From an uncultured Eubacteriales bacterium (GTDB lineage: Bacteria > Bacillota > Clostridia > Oscillospirales > Oscillospiraceae): DNA of 56,706 nt. The stretch spans positions 1 through 56,706 of the forward strand of contig URAM01000008.1 of NCBI GenBank assembly GCA_900545815.1. Reading direction: 5' to 3'. This document shows positions 49,375-56,686 of the stretch, piece by piece. How positions within the stretch are numbered: the stretch's first letter is position 1; each line of letters starts with the position of its first letter. Made by a program: the position numbers and the translations under genes. A model generated the notes under the pieces. It was not told the origin of the DNA and ran no database searches. It saw only the letters and a list, made by a program, of their open reading frames with translations.

Positions 49375-50595
49375 ATGAAAAAGATTTCCGGCGGCGTCTG
49401 CGCCGCAAAGGGTTTCACTGCCGCTGGCATCCACGCTGGCGTAAAGGCTGGCAGCAGCCCTGACAAGAACGACCTGGCGCTGATCCTCTCCGACTGTGAG
49501 TGTGCCGCCGCCGCCACCTTTACCAACAATCGGGTGAAAGCTGCACCCGTCTACACCACCATGAACCACCTGGAGAACGGCATCCTCCATGGCATCATCG
49601 TCAACTCCGGCAACGCCAACGCCTGCGCTCCCAATGGTCCGGAACACGCAGAAGCCATGTGCGCCGCCGCAGCCGCCGTCACCGGCCGTCAGGCCGAGGA
49701 TTTCGCTGTAGCCTCCACCGGCGTCATCGGCGTGGAGCTGAACATCAAGGCCATCCAGGACAGCGTTCCCGCTCTGGCCTCCGCCCTGAGCATCGGCGGC
49801 TCCCAGTCCGCTGCGGAAGCCATCATGACCACCGACACCGTCATGAAGGAGATTGCGGTAGAGACCACCATCGGCGGCAAGATCGTCCGCCTGGGCGCCA
49901 TCTGCAAAGGCGCCGGCATGATCTGCCCCAACATGGGCACCATGCTCTGCTTCATCACCTCTGACTGCGCCATCACCTCCGATATGCTCACCGCCGCCCT
50001 CCATGAAGTGGTGCCCCGCACCTTCAACCGAGTGACAGTGGATGGCGACACCTCCACCAATGACGCCTGCATGGTGCTCTGCAACGGCAGTGCCGGCAAC
50101 CCCCTCATTGACTGGAAGGATGACAACTACAACATCTTCAAGGACGCCCTGATGTACGTCTGCACCTATATGGCTCGTGCCATCGCCGCCGATGGCGAAG
50201 GCGCCAGCCACCTGCTCACCTGCACGGTCAGCGGTTCCCGCAGCGAGGAAGCGGCAGAGCGTCTGGCCAAGGCAGTGGTCGGTTCCATGCTGGTCAAGGC
50301 CGCCATGTTCGGCGCAGATGCCAACTGGGGGCGTGTCCTGTGCGCCATGGGCTACTCCAGAGCCCCCTTCCGCCCCGATCGGGTGGACGCCTCCTTCTAC
50401 TCCAGCGCTGGCAAGATTCAGGTCTGCAAGGACGGCTCCGCCGTGGAGTTTGACGAAGACCTGGCCAAGAAAATCTTGTCCGAGCATGAGGTGAGCATCA
50501 TCATCAACGTCAACGAGGGCGACTACACCGCTACCTGCTGGGGCTGTGACCTGACCTATGACTATGTGCGCATCAACGGGGACTATCGTACCTGA
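49375..50595 (+). CDS. argJ: Bifunctional glutamate N-acetyltransferase / ornithine acetyltransferase
   Basis: 406 residues. KGAGMICPNMGTML (near residue 178) includes the Thr at which the precursor self-cleaves into two subunits. The residue before this Thr is Gly, where most ArgJ have Ala (ATML). It moves the acetyl group from acetylornithine to glutamate, and may also make acetylglutamate from acetyl-CoA. The ATG at 49375 has AAAGGAG 8 bases upstream. Confidence 0.94.
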   Translation: MKKISGGVCAAKGFTAAGIHAGVKAGSSPDKNDLALILSDCECAAAATFTNNRVKAAPVYTTMNHLENGILHGIIVNSGNANACAPNGPEHAEAMCAAAAAVTGRQAEDFAVASTGVIGVELNIKAIQDSVPALASALSIGGSQSAAEAIMTTDTVMKEIAVETTIGGKIVRLGAICKGAGMICPNMGTMLCFITSDCAITSDMLTAALHEVVPRTFNRVTVDGDTSTNDACMVLCNGSAGNPLIDWKDDNYNIFKDALMYVCTYMARAIAADGEGASHLLTCTVSGSRSEEAAERLAKAVVGSMLVKAAMFGADANWGRVLCAMGYSRAPFRPDRVDASFYSSAGKIQVCKDGSAVEFDEDLAKKILSEHEVSIIINVNEGDYTATCWGCDLTYDYVRINGDYRT

Positions 50596-50647
50596 TCTTT
50601 CCCCTTCCATCTAAAAAATCTTTTCCGGAGAGCGAGTGTGACCCAGA

Positions 50648-51502
50648 TTGTCCAATGATTACCTCACCCGCGCCCAAACCTTGATTGAGGCGCTTCCCTA
50701 TATCCAAAAATACAACGGCAAGATTGTCGTCATCAAGTACGGCGGCAACGCCATGATCTCCCAAGAACTGCGTGAAGCGGTGATGAGCGACATCATTCTG
50801 CTCTCCTTAGTGGGCGTCCATGTGGTGGTTGTCCACGGGGGCGGCCCGGAAATCTCCGCCATGCTGAAGAAGATCGGCAAGGAATCCCAATTTGTGGACG
50901 GCCTGCGTTACACCGATGAGGAGACCATGGACGTGGTGCAGGACGTGCTGTGCGGCAAGGTGAACAAGAACTTGGTGGCCGCCCTGAACCGGATGGGCGG
51001 CAAGGCCATCGGTCTGTGCGGCCTGGACGGGGCACTGTTCGAGGCACGGGTGAAGAACCCCAAGTACGGCCTGGTGGGTGAGATCAGCAAAGTGAACCCG
51101 GGCATCATCTACAACTGCCTGGACAACGGCTATATCCCTGTGGTCTCCACCGTGGGCTACGGCGTAGACGCAGAGTGCTCCTACAACATCAACGCCGACA
51201 CCGCCGCCGCCGAACTGGCCATCGCTTTGGGGTCGGAGAACCTCATCCTGCTCACCGACGTCCGCGGCCTGCTGCGGGATCCCAAGGATGAGAGCACCCT
51301 CATCCCCCTGCTGCCCATCGACGGCGTGCCCGCCCTGAAGCAGGACGGCACCATCTCCGGCGGCATGATCCCCAAAGTAGACTGCTGCGTTCGTGCCATC
51401 GAACAGGGCGTCCAGCGGACGTTCATCCTGGATGGACGCATCCCCCACTCCATCCTCATCGAAATGCTCACCAACCAGGGCATCGGCACCATGCTGCTGT
51501 AA
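50648..51502 (+). CDS. argB: Acetylglutamate kinase
   Basis: 284 residues. KYGGNAM near residue 26 and VHGGGPEI near 58 are the substrate and nucleotide motifs. GGMIPKVD near residue 238 is the late family motif. It phosphorylates N-acetylglutamate, the usual feedback point. The best start is TTG 50648 by N-terminal match, but the GGAG site is about 17 bases away, farther than normal; a weaker GAG lies closer. No ATG or GTG lies in frame nearby. Confidence 0.93.
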   Translation: MSNDYLTRAQTLIEALPYIQKYNGKIVVIKYGGNAMISQELREAVMSDIILLSLVGVHVVVVHGGGPEISAMLKKIGKESQFVDGLRYTDEETMDVVQDVLCGKVNKNLVAALNRMGGKAIGLCGLDGALFEARVKNPKYGLVGEISKVNPGIIYNCLDNGYIPVVSTVGYGVDAECSYNINADTAAAELAIALGSENLILLTDVRGLLRDPKDESTLIPLLPIDGVPALKQDGTISGGMIPKVDCCVRAIEQGVQRTFILDGRIPHSILIEMLTNQGIGTMLL

Positions 51503-51537
51503 CCGAATCCACCTGACTGAGAAAAGCGAGGTATCCC

Positions 51538-52722
51538 ATGACCTTTGAAGAATTAAAAGCGTTAGATCATCAGTACACTATGCAGACCTATGGCCGGTTT
51601 GACGTGGCATTAGACCACGGCAAGGGCGCAACCCTGTACGGTCTGGAGGGCGAAGTCTACACCGATTTCGCCAGCGGGATCGGGGTAGCCAGCCTGGGCT
51701 ACGGCCACCCCGCCTGGGTGAAGGCGGTCAGCGAGCAGGCACAGAAGCTCCAGCACGCCTCTAACCTGTTCTACACCGAGCCTTACGCCAAGGTAGCCGA
51801 AAAGCTGTGCAAGCGCACCGGCATGGCCGCCGTGTTCTTCGCCAACGGCGGCGGCGAAGCCAACGAGGGCATCATCAAGCTGGCCAGAAAGTACAGCTTT
51901 GACAAGTACGGCATGGGGCGTTCCACCATCATCACCCTCCACAACTCCTTCCACGGCCGCACCATCACCACCTTGCAGGCCACCGGTCAGGACGTGTTCC
52001 ACCAGTACTTCTTCCCCTTCACCGAGGGCTTCCGCTACGCCGAAGCCAACGACCTGGACTCCGTCAAGGCACAGGCAGACGACACCACCTGCGCCGTCAT
52101 GCTGGAGCTGATCCAGGGCGAAGGCGGCGTGCTGCCCCTGGACAAGGACTTCATCCAGGCGCTGGCCGCTTGGTGCCAGGAAAACGACTACCTGCTGCTG
52201 GTGGACGAGGTGCAGACCGGCGTCGGCCGGACGGGCAGCCTGTTCTGCTTCCAGCAGTATGACATCCAGCCGGATGCGGTGACCTTCGCCAAGGGCATCG
52301 CCGGCGGCCTGCCCATGGCAGGGGTCATGTGCAGCGAAAAGTGCCGGAACGTCCTGGGTCCGGGCACCCACGCCACCACCTTCGGCGGCAACCCCATCGC
52401 CGCCGCCGGCGCCAATGTGGTGCTGGACGAGCTGGACGATGCCATGCTGGCGGAAGTGAACCAAAAGGGTGAGTATCTCAAGAGCGCCATCGCCGCTTTC
52501 GATTCCCCCTATGTGGACACCGTCCGTGGCATGGGGCTGATGATCGGCATCGTCCTGAAGGAGGGTGTGGATCGCTCTGCCCTGGTCAAAGCCTTGTACG
52601 ACCACAACCTGCTGGTGCTCACCGCCGGCCCCAAGACTATCCGTCTGCTGCCACCGCTGGTCATCAGCCAGGAGGAGATGGACACCGGCCTGGCAGCGTT
52701 GAAGGACGTGCTGGTACCGTAA
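51538..52722 (+). CDS. argD: Acetylornithine aminotransferase
   Basis: 394 residues, class III PLP enzyme. FANGGGEANEGIIKLARKY (near 102), LLLVDEVQTGVGRTG (near 220) and TFAKGIAGGLPMAGV (near 249, the PLP lysine) are complete. It makes acetylornithine from the semialdehyde and glutamate, and in some species also serves lysine synthesis. Last gene of the operon, ending in a strong terminator. Confidence 0.95.
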   Translation: MTFEELKALDHQYTMQTYGRFDVALDHGKGATLYGLEGEVYTDFASGIGVASLGYGHPAWVKAVSEQAQKLQHASNLFYTEPYAKVAEKLCKRTGMAAVFFANGGGEANEGIIKLARKYSFDKYGMGRSTIITLHNSFHGRTITTLQATGQDVFHQYFFPFTEGFRYAEANDLDSVKAQADDTTCAVMLELIQGEGGVLPLDKDFIQALAAWCQENDYLLLVDEVQTGVGRTGSLFCFQQYDIQPDAVTFAKGIAGGLPMAGVMCSEKCRNVLGPGTHATTFGGNPIAAAGANVVLDELDDAMLAEVNQKGEYLKSAIAAFDSPYVDTVRGMGLMIGIVLKEGVDRSALVKALYDHNLLVLTAGPKTIRLLPPLVISQEEMDTGLAALKDVLVP

Positions 52723-52741
52723 TCCCTTTTCTGCCGACCGC

Positions 52742-52776
52742 AAGGGTCAGCTGCGAAAATGCAGCTGACCCTTTTT
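52742..52776 (+). terminator. Terminator of the arg operon
   Basis: AAGGGTCAGCTGC gaaaat GCAGCTGACCCTT followed by T. Confidence 0.9.
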
Positions 52777-52848
52777 GTTTCGCCTGTAGCCATCTGATAC
52801 AAACGAGCCAGAAAACGTATTTTTCCTATCCTTGGCCGTATTTTTCCC

Positions 52849-52876
52849 TTGCTTTTTCCCGCATTTAGGGTACAAT
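52849..52876 (+). promoter_or_regulatory. Promoter of the CobW-like pair
   Basis: TTGCTT (52849-52854), 16 bases, TACAAT (52871-52876). No Zur or other metal-repressor box was recognised. Confidence 0.5.
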
Positions 52877-52917
52877 AAAAGTTGAATCTTTTTTATTATG
52901 AGAAGCGAGGTACCCTT

Positions 52918-54012
52918 ATGACAACCATTGATATTATCTCCGGCTTTTTGGGCGCTGGGAAGACCACGTTGATCAAAAAACTGCTGGCGGAATCCTTCTC
53001 CGGCCAGAAGATCGTTCTGATTGAAAATGAATTCGGTGAGATCGGCATTGACGGCGGCTTCCTCAAGGACGCCGGCATCCAGGTCACCGAGATGAACTCC
53101 GGCTGCATCTGCTGCTCCCTGGTGGGCGACTTCGGCCAGGCGCTGCGGAAGGTGCTGGAGCAGTACCACCCCGACCGGATCCTCATCGAGCCCTCCGGCG
53201 TTGGTAAGCTCTCTGACGTGGCCAAAGCGGTAGGCGATGTGGCCAAGGAATGTGAAATGCAGCTGGGCAGCGCAGTGACCGTGGTCAACGCCAAGAAGTG
53301 CAAGATGTATATGAAGAACTTCGGTGAGTTCTTCAACGACCAGATTGAGCACGCCGGCACCGTCATCCTCAGCCGCACCCAGGACATGAAGGAGGACAAG
53401 CTCCAAGAGGTCATCGCTCTGGTGAAGGAAAAGAACCCCCACGCTGTCATCGTCACCACCCCCTGGGACGACCTGACCGGCGACCAGATCTTGTCCGCCA
53501 TGGCCGGCGGCACCTCTCTGGCAGAGGAGCTGATGGCACAGCTCCATGAGGAGCATGAACACGAGCACCACCATCACCACGAGGACGGCTGCTGCTGCCA
53601 TGAGCATGACCATGAGCATCATCACGACCACGACCACTGCTGCCACGATCATGACCATGAGCATGAGCATGAACACGAACACCACTACGATGAGCACGGC
53701 GTATGCAGCTGCGGCCACCACCATCACGGCCACGATGCCGACGAGGTGTTCACCTCCTGGGGCATGGAGACTCCCAAGAAGTTCGCCGAAGCAGAGATCA
53801 AGACCGCTCTGGAAGCGTTGGACACCGGCGCCTATGGCGCTGTCCTCCGTGCCAAGGGCATCGTCCCCTGCACCGACGGCAGCTGGCTGCACTTTGACAT
53901 GGTGCCCGGTGAGATCGAGCTCCGCCGCGGCTCTGCCGACTACACCGGCCGCCTGTGCGTCATCGGTTCCCAGCTGAAGGAAGGGGACATTCAGACCCTG
54001 TTCCAGCTGTAA
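52918..54012 (+). CDS. COG0523 (CobW/ZNG1-like) GTPase with His-rich metal segment
   Basis: 364 residues. P-loop GFLGAGKT (residues 9-16). GCICCSL (near 63) is the CxCC metal motif of COG0523. Residues ~209-276 are an extreme His/Glu/Asp/Cys stretch (dozens of His, paired Cys such as GCCCHEHD and CSCGHHHHGH) that could store or hand over zinc, cobalt or nickel. A CobW C-terminal domain (~280-364) follows. COG0523 proteins insert metals or act in zinc shortage. The ATG at 52918 has AAGCGAGG upstream. It is 62 bases ahead of a second COG0523 gene. Confidence 0.88.
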   Translation: MTTIDIISGFLGAGKTTLIKKLLAESFSGQKIVLIENEFGEIGIDGGFLKDAGIQVTEMNSGCICCSLVGDFGQALRKVLEQYHPDRILIEPSGVGKLSDVAKAVGDVAKECEMQLGSAVTVVNAKKCKMYMKNFGEFFNDQIEHAGTVILSRTQDMKEDKLQEVIALVKEKNPHAVIVTTPWDDLTGDQILSAMAGGTSLAEELMAQLHEEHEHEHHHHHEDGCCCHEHDHEHHHDHDHCCHDHDHEHEHEHEHHYDEHGVCSCGHHHHGHDADEVFTSWGMETPKKFAEAEIKTALEALDTGAYGAVLRAKGIVPCTDGSWLHFDMVPGEIELRRGSADYTGRLCVIGSQLKEGDIQTLFQL

Positions 54013-54074
54013 CATCGGTTTCCCTCTGCCGTCCCTTTCGGATGGCAGAGGATTTCTATAAGGAGGTAGCCCAT

Positions 54075-55019
54075 ATGGCTCAAAAACCCATTCCTGTCTA
54101 TTTGATCTGCGGTTTTCTGGACGCAGGCAAGACCAATTTCATCGCCCCCATGCTCACCGGTGAGGAGTTCACCGAGGACGAGCGAACGTTGCTGGTGATC
54201 TGCGAGGAAGGCGAGGAAGAATATGACGAGGCCGCCCTGGGCAAGCACAACGTGCGTCCGATCTATCTGGACGGAAAAGAGGCGCTGACCCAGGAAAAAC
54301 TGCTGTCCATCGAGAAAGAATACCACCCCACCCAGGTGGTGGTAGAGTACAACGGAATGTGGCAGCTGGGCGACCTAGTGCCTGCCCTGCCCAAGCACTG
54401 GACGCTCTATCAGATCGTCACTGTGGTGGATGCCACCACCTTTGACAGTTATGCCAAGAACATGGCAAGCCTGATGATGGAACAGCTGCGGGAGGCGGAT
54501 TTGATCGTTTTCAACCGTTGCACCGATGAACTGGTAGAACAGCTGCGCCAGCGCAATCTGAAAATGCTCAACCGTCGGGCGGAGATGTATTTGGAATACA
54601 ACGATGACCGGATGGAAAACTATGACAATGGTCTGTGCCCCTTCGACTTGGACGTGCCGGTGCTGGAGCTGAGCGACGACGACTATGGCTTCTGGTACAC
54701 CGACTGCATGGACAACCCTCAGCGCTACGAGGGCATGACGGTGAAATTCCGCGGCATCGTGGCACAGTCCCCCAAGTTCCCTCGAAATATGTACGCAGTC
54801 GGCCGGTTCGCTATGGTCTGCTGCGCAGAAGACACCGCCTTCTTGGGGATGCTCTGCACCGGACCGGAACAGAAGCAGCTCAAGACCCGAGACTGGGTAG
54901 AGGTAACCGCTCAGGTGCGTATCAAAAACCTCAAGGTTCTAGGCGGTGAAGGCCCTGTCCTCTACACCACACAAGTCACCCCCTGCCAGGCTCCCAAGGA
55001 TGACCTGATCTATTTCTAA
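54075..55019 (+). CDS. COG0523-like GTPase fused to a YcgQ/TIGR03943-like domain
   Basis: 314 residues. The N-terminal GTPase part has P-loop CGFLDAGKT (residues 11-19), with Asp where Gly is usual, and no CxCC motif. VVVEYNGMW stands in place of IEPSG, and VFNRCTDE in place of the NKxD loop. The C-terminal ~115 residues (YEGMTVKFRGIVAQSPKFPRNMYAVGRFAMVCCAEDTAFLG, DWVEVTAQV) match the OB-like tail of YcgQ / TIGR03943 membrane proteins, which pair with YcgR permeases near CobW genes. Here there is no membrane segment. AGGAGG lies 8 bases before the ATG. Same operon as the His-rich CobW. Confidence 0.72.
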   Translation: MAQKPIPVYLICGFLDAGKTNFIAPMLTGEEFTEDERTLLVICEEGEEEYDEAALGKHNVRPIYLDGKEALTQEKLLSIEKEYHPTQVVVEYNGMWQLGDLVPALPKHWTLYQIVTVVDATTFDSYAKNMASLMMEQLREADLIVFNRCTDELVEQLRQRNLKMLNRRAEMYLEYNDDRMENYDNGLCPFDLDVPVLELSDDDYGFWYTDCMDNPQRYEGMTVKFRGIVAQSPKFPRNMYAVGRFAMVCCAEDTAFLGMLCTGPEQKQLKTRDWVEVTAQVRIKNLKVLGGEGPVLYTTQVTPCQAPKDDLIYF

Positions 55020-55026
55020 CGCTCTT

Positions 55027-55055
55027 TTGACACACATTGTGAATAAATTTACAAA
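55027..55055 (+). promoter_or_regulatory. Upstream rex promoter overlapped by the Rex box
   Basis: TTGACA (55027-55032), 17 bases, TACAAA (55050-55055). The Rex box (55037-55054) covers its spacer and most of its -10. Confidence 0.5.
55037..55054. promoter_or_regulatory. Rex operator
   Basis: TTGTGAA taaa TTTACAA, one mismatch from a perfect 7-4-7 palindrome and close to the Rex consensus TTGTGAAnnnnTTCACAA. It lies just before the rex gene. Confidence 0.8.
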
Positions 55056-55072
55056 ATCTTTTCGTTAAAAAG

Positions 55073-55101
55073 TTGACAATCTTGTAAAATAAGATTAAAA
55101 T
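55073..55101 (+). promoter_or_regulatory. Downstream rex promoter
   Basis: TTGACA (55073-55078), 17 bases, TAAAAT (55096-55101). It is not overlapped by the main Rex box, although a TTGTAAA half-site lies in its spacer. Confidence 0.6.
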
Positions 55102-55142
55102 AGAAGCAGGATAATTTGGCTAAAGGAGCAACACAACACACG

Positions 55143-55784
55143 ATGAAAAAACGCAAGGTTTCCAATGCCGTCATCCGCCGCTTACCACGCTATTATCAGA
55201 CCCTGGATCACCTGTATAAGGAAGGCCACGTTCGCATCTCCTCCTCTGCCCTGGGCAATTACATGGGCGTCACCGCTTCCCAGATTCGCCAGGACTTGAG
55301 TTGTTTTGGTGAGTTTGGCCAGCAGGGTTACGGTTATACTATCCCCGATCTGCGCAAGGAGATTTCCGAGATCCTGGGCATGACCAAAGGCTACCGCGCC
55401 GTCCTCTTGGGCGCCGGCAACCTGGGGCGCGCCCTGATCAAAAACTTCCCCTTCCACGACAGCGGCTTTGAATTGCTGACCGCCTTTGATACCGATCCGG
55501 ACATTATCGGTACAGCGATCAATGGCATTCCAGTTCTTCCCCTTTCGGAACTGGACTCTTTTGTGGTTGAACACGAGATCAGCGTTGGCATCCTCACCGT
55601 CCCCATGCACGCCGCCCATGACCTGGCACAGCGTCTGGTCACTGCGGGCGTGAAGGGTATCTGGAATTTCACCAACACGGAAATTGATATTCAATCTCCG
55701 CATGTCGCAGTAGAGAGCATTCACTTTGCCGATTCTCTGCTCACCCTCAGCTATCTGATCTCCAACCCGACTCCGGATAAGTAA
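55143..55784 (+). CDS. rex: Redox-sensing transcriptional repressor Rex
   Basis: 213 residues. A winged HTH (about 5-70; NAVIRRLPRYYQTL, SQIRQDLSCFGEFGQQGYGY) is followed by an NADH-binding Rossmann domain with LLGAGNLGRAL (near residue 87). A swapped C-terminal helix ends it. Rex senses the NADH/NAD+ ratio and represses fermentation and redox genes. The ATG at 55143 has AAAGGAG 14 bases away; a TTG at 55116 with AGCAGG is an alternative. A Rex box upstream predicts self-control. Confidence 0.94.
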   Translation: MKKRKVSNAVIRRLPRYYQTLDHLYKEGHVRISSSALGNYMGVTASQIRQDLSCFGEFGQQGYGYTIPDLRKEISEILGMTKGYRAVLLGAGNLGRALIKNFPFHDSGFELLTAFDTDPDIIGTAINGIPVLPLSELDSFVVEHEISVGILTVPMHAAHDLAQRLVTAGVKGIWNFTNTEIDIQSPHVAVESIHFADSLLTLSYLISNPTPDK

Positions 55785-55794
55785 CAGCATACAG

Positions 55795-55835
55795 AAACGT
55801 CCAACGGCGCTGATCCCGTTGGACGTTTCTCTTTT
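55795..55835 (+). terminator. Terminator of rex
   Basis: AGAAACGTCCAACGG cgctgat CCGTTGGACGTTTCT followed by T. Confidence 0.85.
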
Positions 55836-55877
55836 CCGCCTGCACCCTTTTGGCGCCGCAACATAGGATGAAATGAA

Positions 55878-55894
55878 GCCCGGTGCTTCCGGGC
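55878..55894. other. Small hairpin before the Cys-rich peptide gene
   Basis: GCCCGG tgctt CCGGGC, 16 bases before the AGGAGG site. Nothing else recognised. Confidence 0.4.
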
Positions 55895-55923
55895 GGAACA
55901 AACGATTTTAGGAGGCTATGTTT

Positions 55924-56313
55924 ATGTGTTGTAATAATGGTTGGGGCGGTAATTGCCTGTGGATCATCATCCACCGGTGCAAAACCATTGATATATCAAC
56001 ATTTTATCAACTGGTGTTAGCTGTTTTGTTGGCGAATCATATGCAATCAGCCCCCGGATTACTCCGAGGGCTTGTTTGCTTCGATATAAGCAGTGATAAA
56101 CTTCTTGATCTCCGTGGTCGGCGTTGTCCCGTTGGCTTTGCAGGCAGCCTTGTAGGCTTCCAGCACATCGGGCTTCAAGTCCAGCGGGAAGCGGACATAG
56201 TTTTTCCTGTTATACTCTGCTTGACGTTTATACTTCGCTTCACTCATCGGTGTGCTTCCTTTCTCTATAGGCAAAGCTGCCCGAATCAGCCGAATAAAGG
56301 CAACGATAATTAA
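55924..56313 (+). pseudogene. Small Cys/Gly-rich peptide gene, apparently interrupted
   Basis: AGGAGG (55910-55915) lies 8 bases before ATG 55924. The first residues, MCCNNGWGGNCLWIII, look like the start of the tiny Cys/Gly-rich hydrophobic peptides common in spore-forming Clostridia, which normally continue with more Ile/Leu and Cys and end within ~50 residues. Here the frame changes character after codon ~16 and runs on as an unlikely sequence to 56313, antisense to a minus-strand gene. I infer that foreign DNA enters near 55965-55980. The family match is by eye only. Confidence 0.5.
56047..56072 (-). terminator. Terminator of the Arc-like gene
   Basis: AGCCCTCGG agtaat CCGGGGGCT hairpin. 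On the minus strand it ends in a short GATT, so it is weak. Confidence 0.45.
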
Positions 56314-56343
56314 AGTGACCCCAGCATAACCTAAAATTCCCAT
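56059..56343 (-). CDS. Arc-like ribbon-helix-helix protein with hydrophobic N-terminus
   Basis: 94 residues from ATG 56343, which has a perfect AAGGAGG 8 bases upstream. Residues 3-25 are hydrophobic (GILGYAGVTLIIVAFIRLIRAAL), a likely membrane segment. From residue 33 it reads MSEAKYKRQAEYNRKNYVRF and continues as a ribbon-helix-helix or Arc-like fold of about 62 residues, as in mobile-element proteins. A second ATG (56247) with AAAGGA upstream could give the RHH part alone. So this may be one gene with two starts, or a TM peptide frame fused in line with the RHH gene. Role unknown. Confidence 0.55.
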   Translation of the reverse strand: MGILGYAGVTLIIVAFIRLIRAALPIEKGSTPMSEAKYKRQAEYNRKNYVRFPLDLKPDVLEAYKAACKANGTTPTTEIKKFITAYIEANKPSE

Positions 56344-56384
56344 GTCAATACCTCCTTGACAGTTCCGCTATTTTTGTTATACTG

Positions 56385-56427
56385 AAAGCGAAGGGGCGAG
56401 GCGGCAACCCCGCCCCCTGCTTTCGTT
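56385..56427 (-). other. Long GC-rich hairpin
   Basis: GAAAGC...GCTTTC outer stem with a GGGGCG/CGCCCC inner stem, between two minus-strand frames. There is no T tract, so it is a terminator-like structure only. Confidence 0.4.
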
Positions 56428-56438
56428 TTGCTTTGTGG

Positions 56439-56567
56439 TTAGATTAGGTATTTGTCAATCAGCAGAAGCAAAACCCCAACCAGAAGACTCAGAAGGAAAT
56501 CAAACAAGGTTTGCGGCCAGTTGATTTTCGGCTGAGTCTTTTTCAGCTCTCGCTTTCCCGTTATCAC
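56439..56567 (-). CDS. Tiny membrane protein (42 residues)
   Basis: The GTG at 56567 opens a 42-codon frame: a basic, polar start (KRELKKTQPKINWPQ), then one hydrophobic helix (about 21-37) and a short KYLI end. AGGGGGTG is directly upstream, with unusually short spacing; a GTG just before (56570) is also in frame. It fits the small single-helix peptides seen in conjugative elements. Not recognised by family, and weak start evidence. Confidence 0.35.
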   Translation of the reverse strand: MITGKRELKKTQPKINWPQTLFDFLLSLLVGVLLLLIDKYLI

Positions 56568-56584
56568 CACCCCCTACCACAACG

Positions 56585-56598
56585 ACACGTACGTGTCA
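56585..56598. other. 14-base perfect palindrome
   Basis: GACACGTACGTGTC, a possible protein-binding site in the element's non-coding end. Confidence 0.4.
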
Positions 56599-56652
56599 AT
56601 AGTTGGCGCTGAAATTCCGTATAAAAATCGCAGCTTTTTTACACAATGTAGA

Positions 56653-56686
56653 AGCGCCTGGGGCACTGCCCCAGGCGCTTTGTTTT
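56653..56686 (+). terminator. Terminator-like hairpin near window end
   Basis: AGCGCCTGGGGC act GCCCCAGGCGCT followed by TTGTTTT on the plus strand. The gene it would serve on that strand is not evident. Confidence 0.5.
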
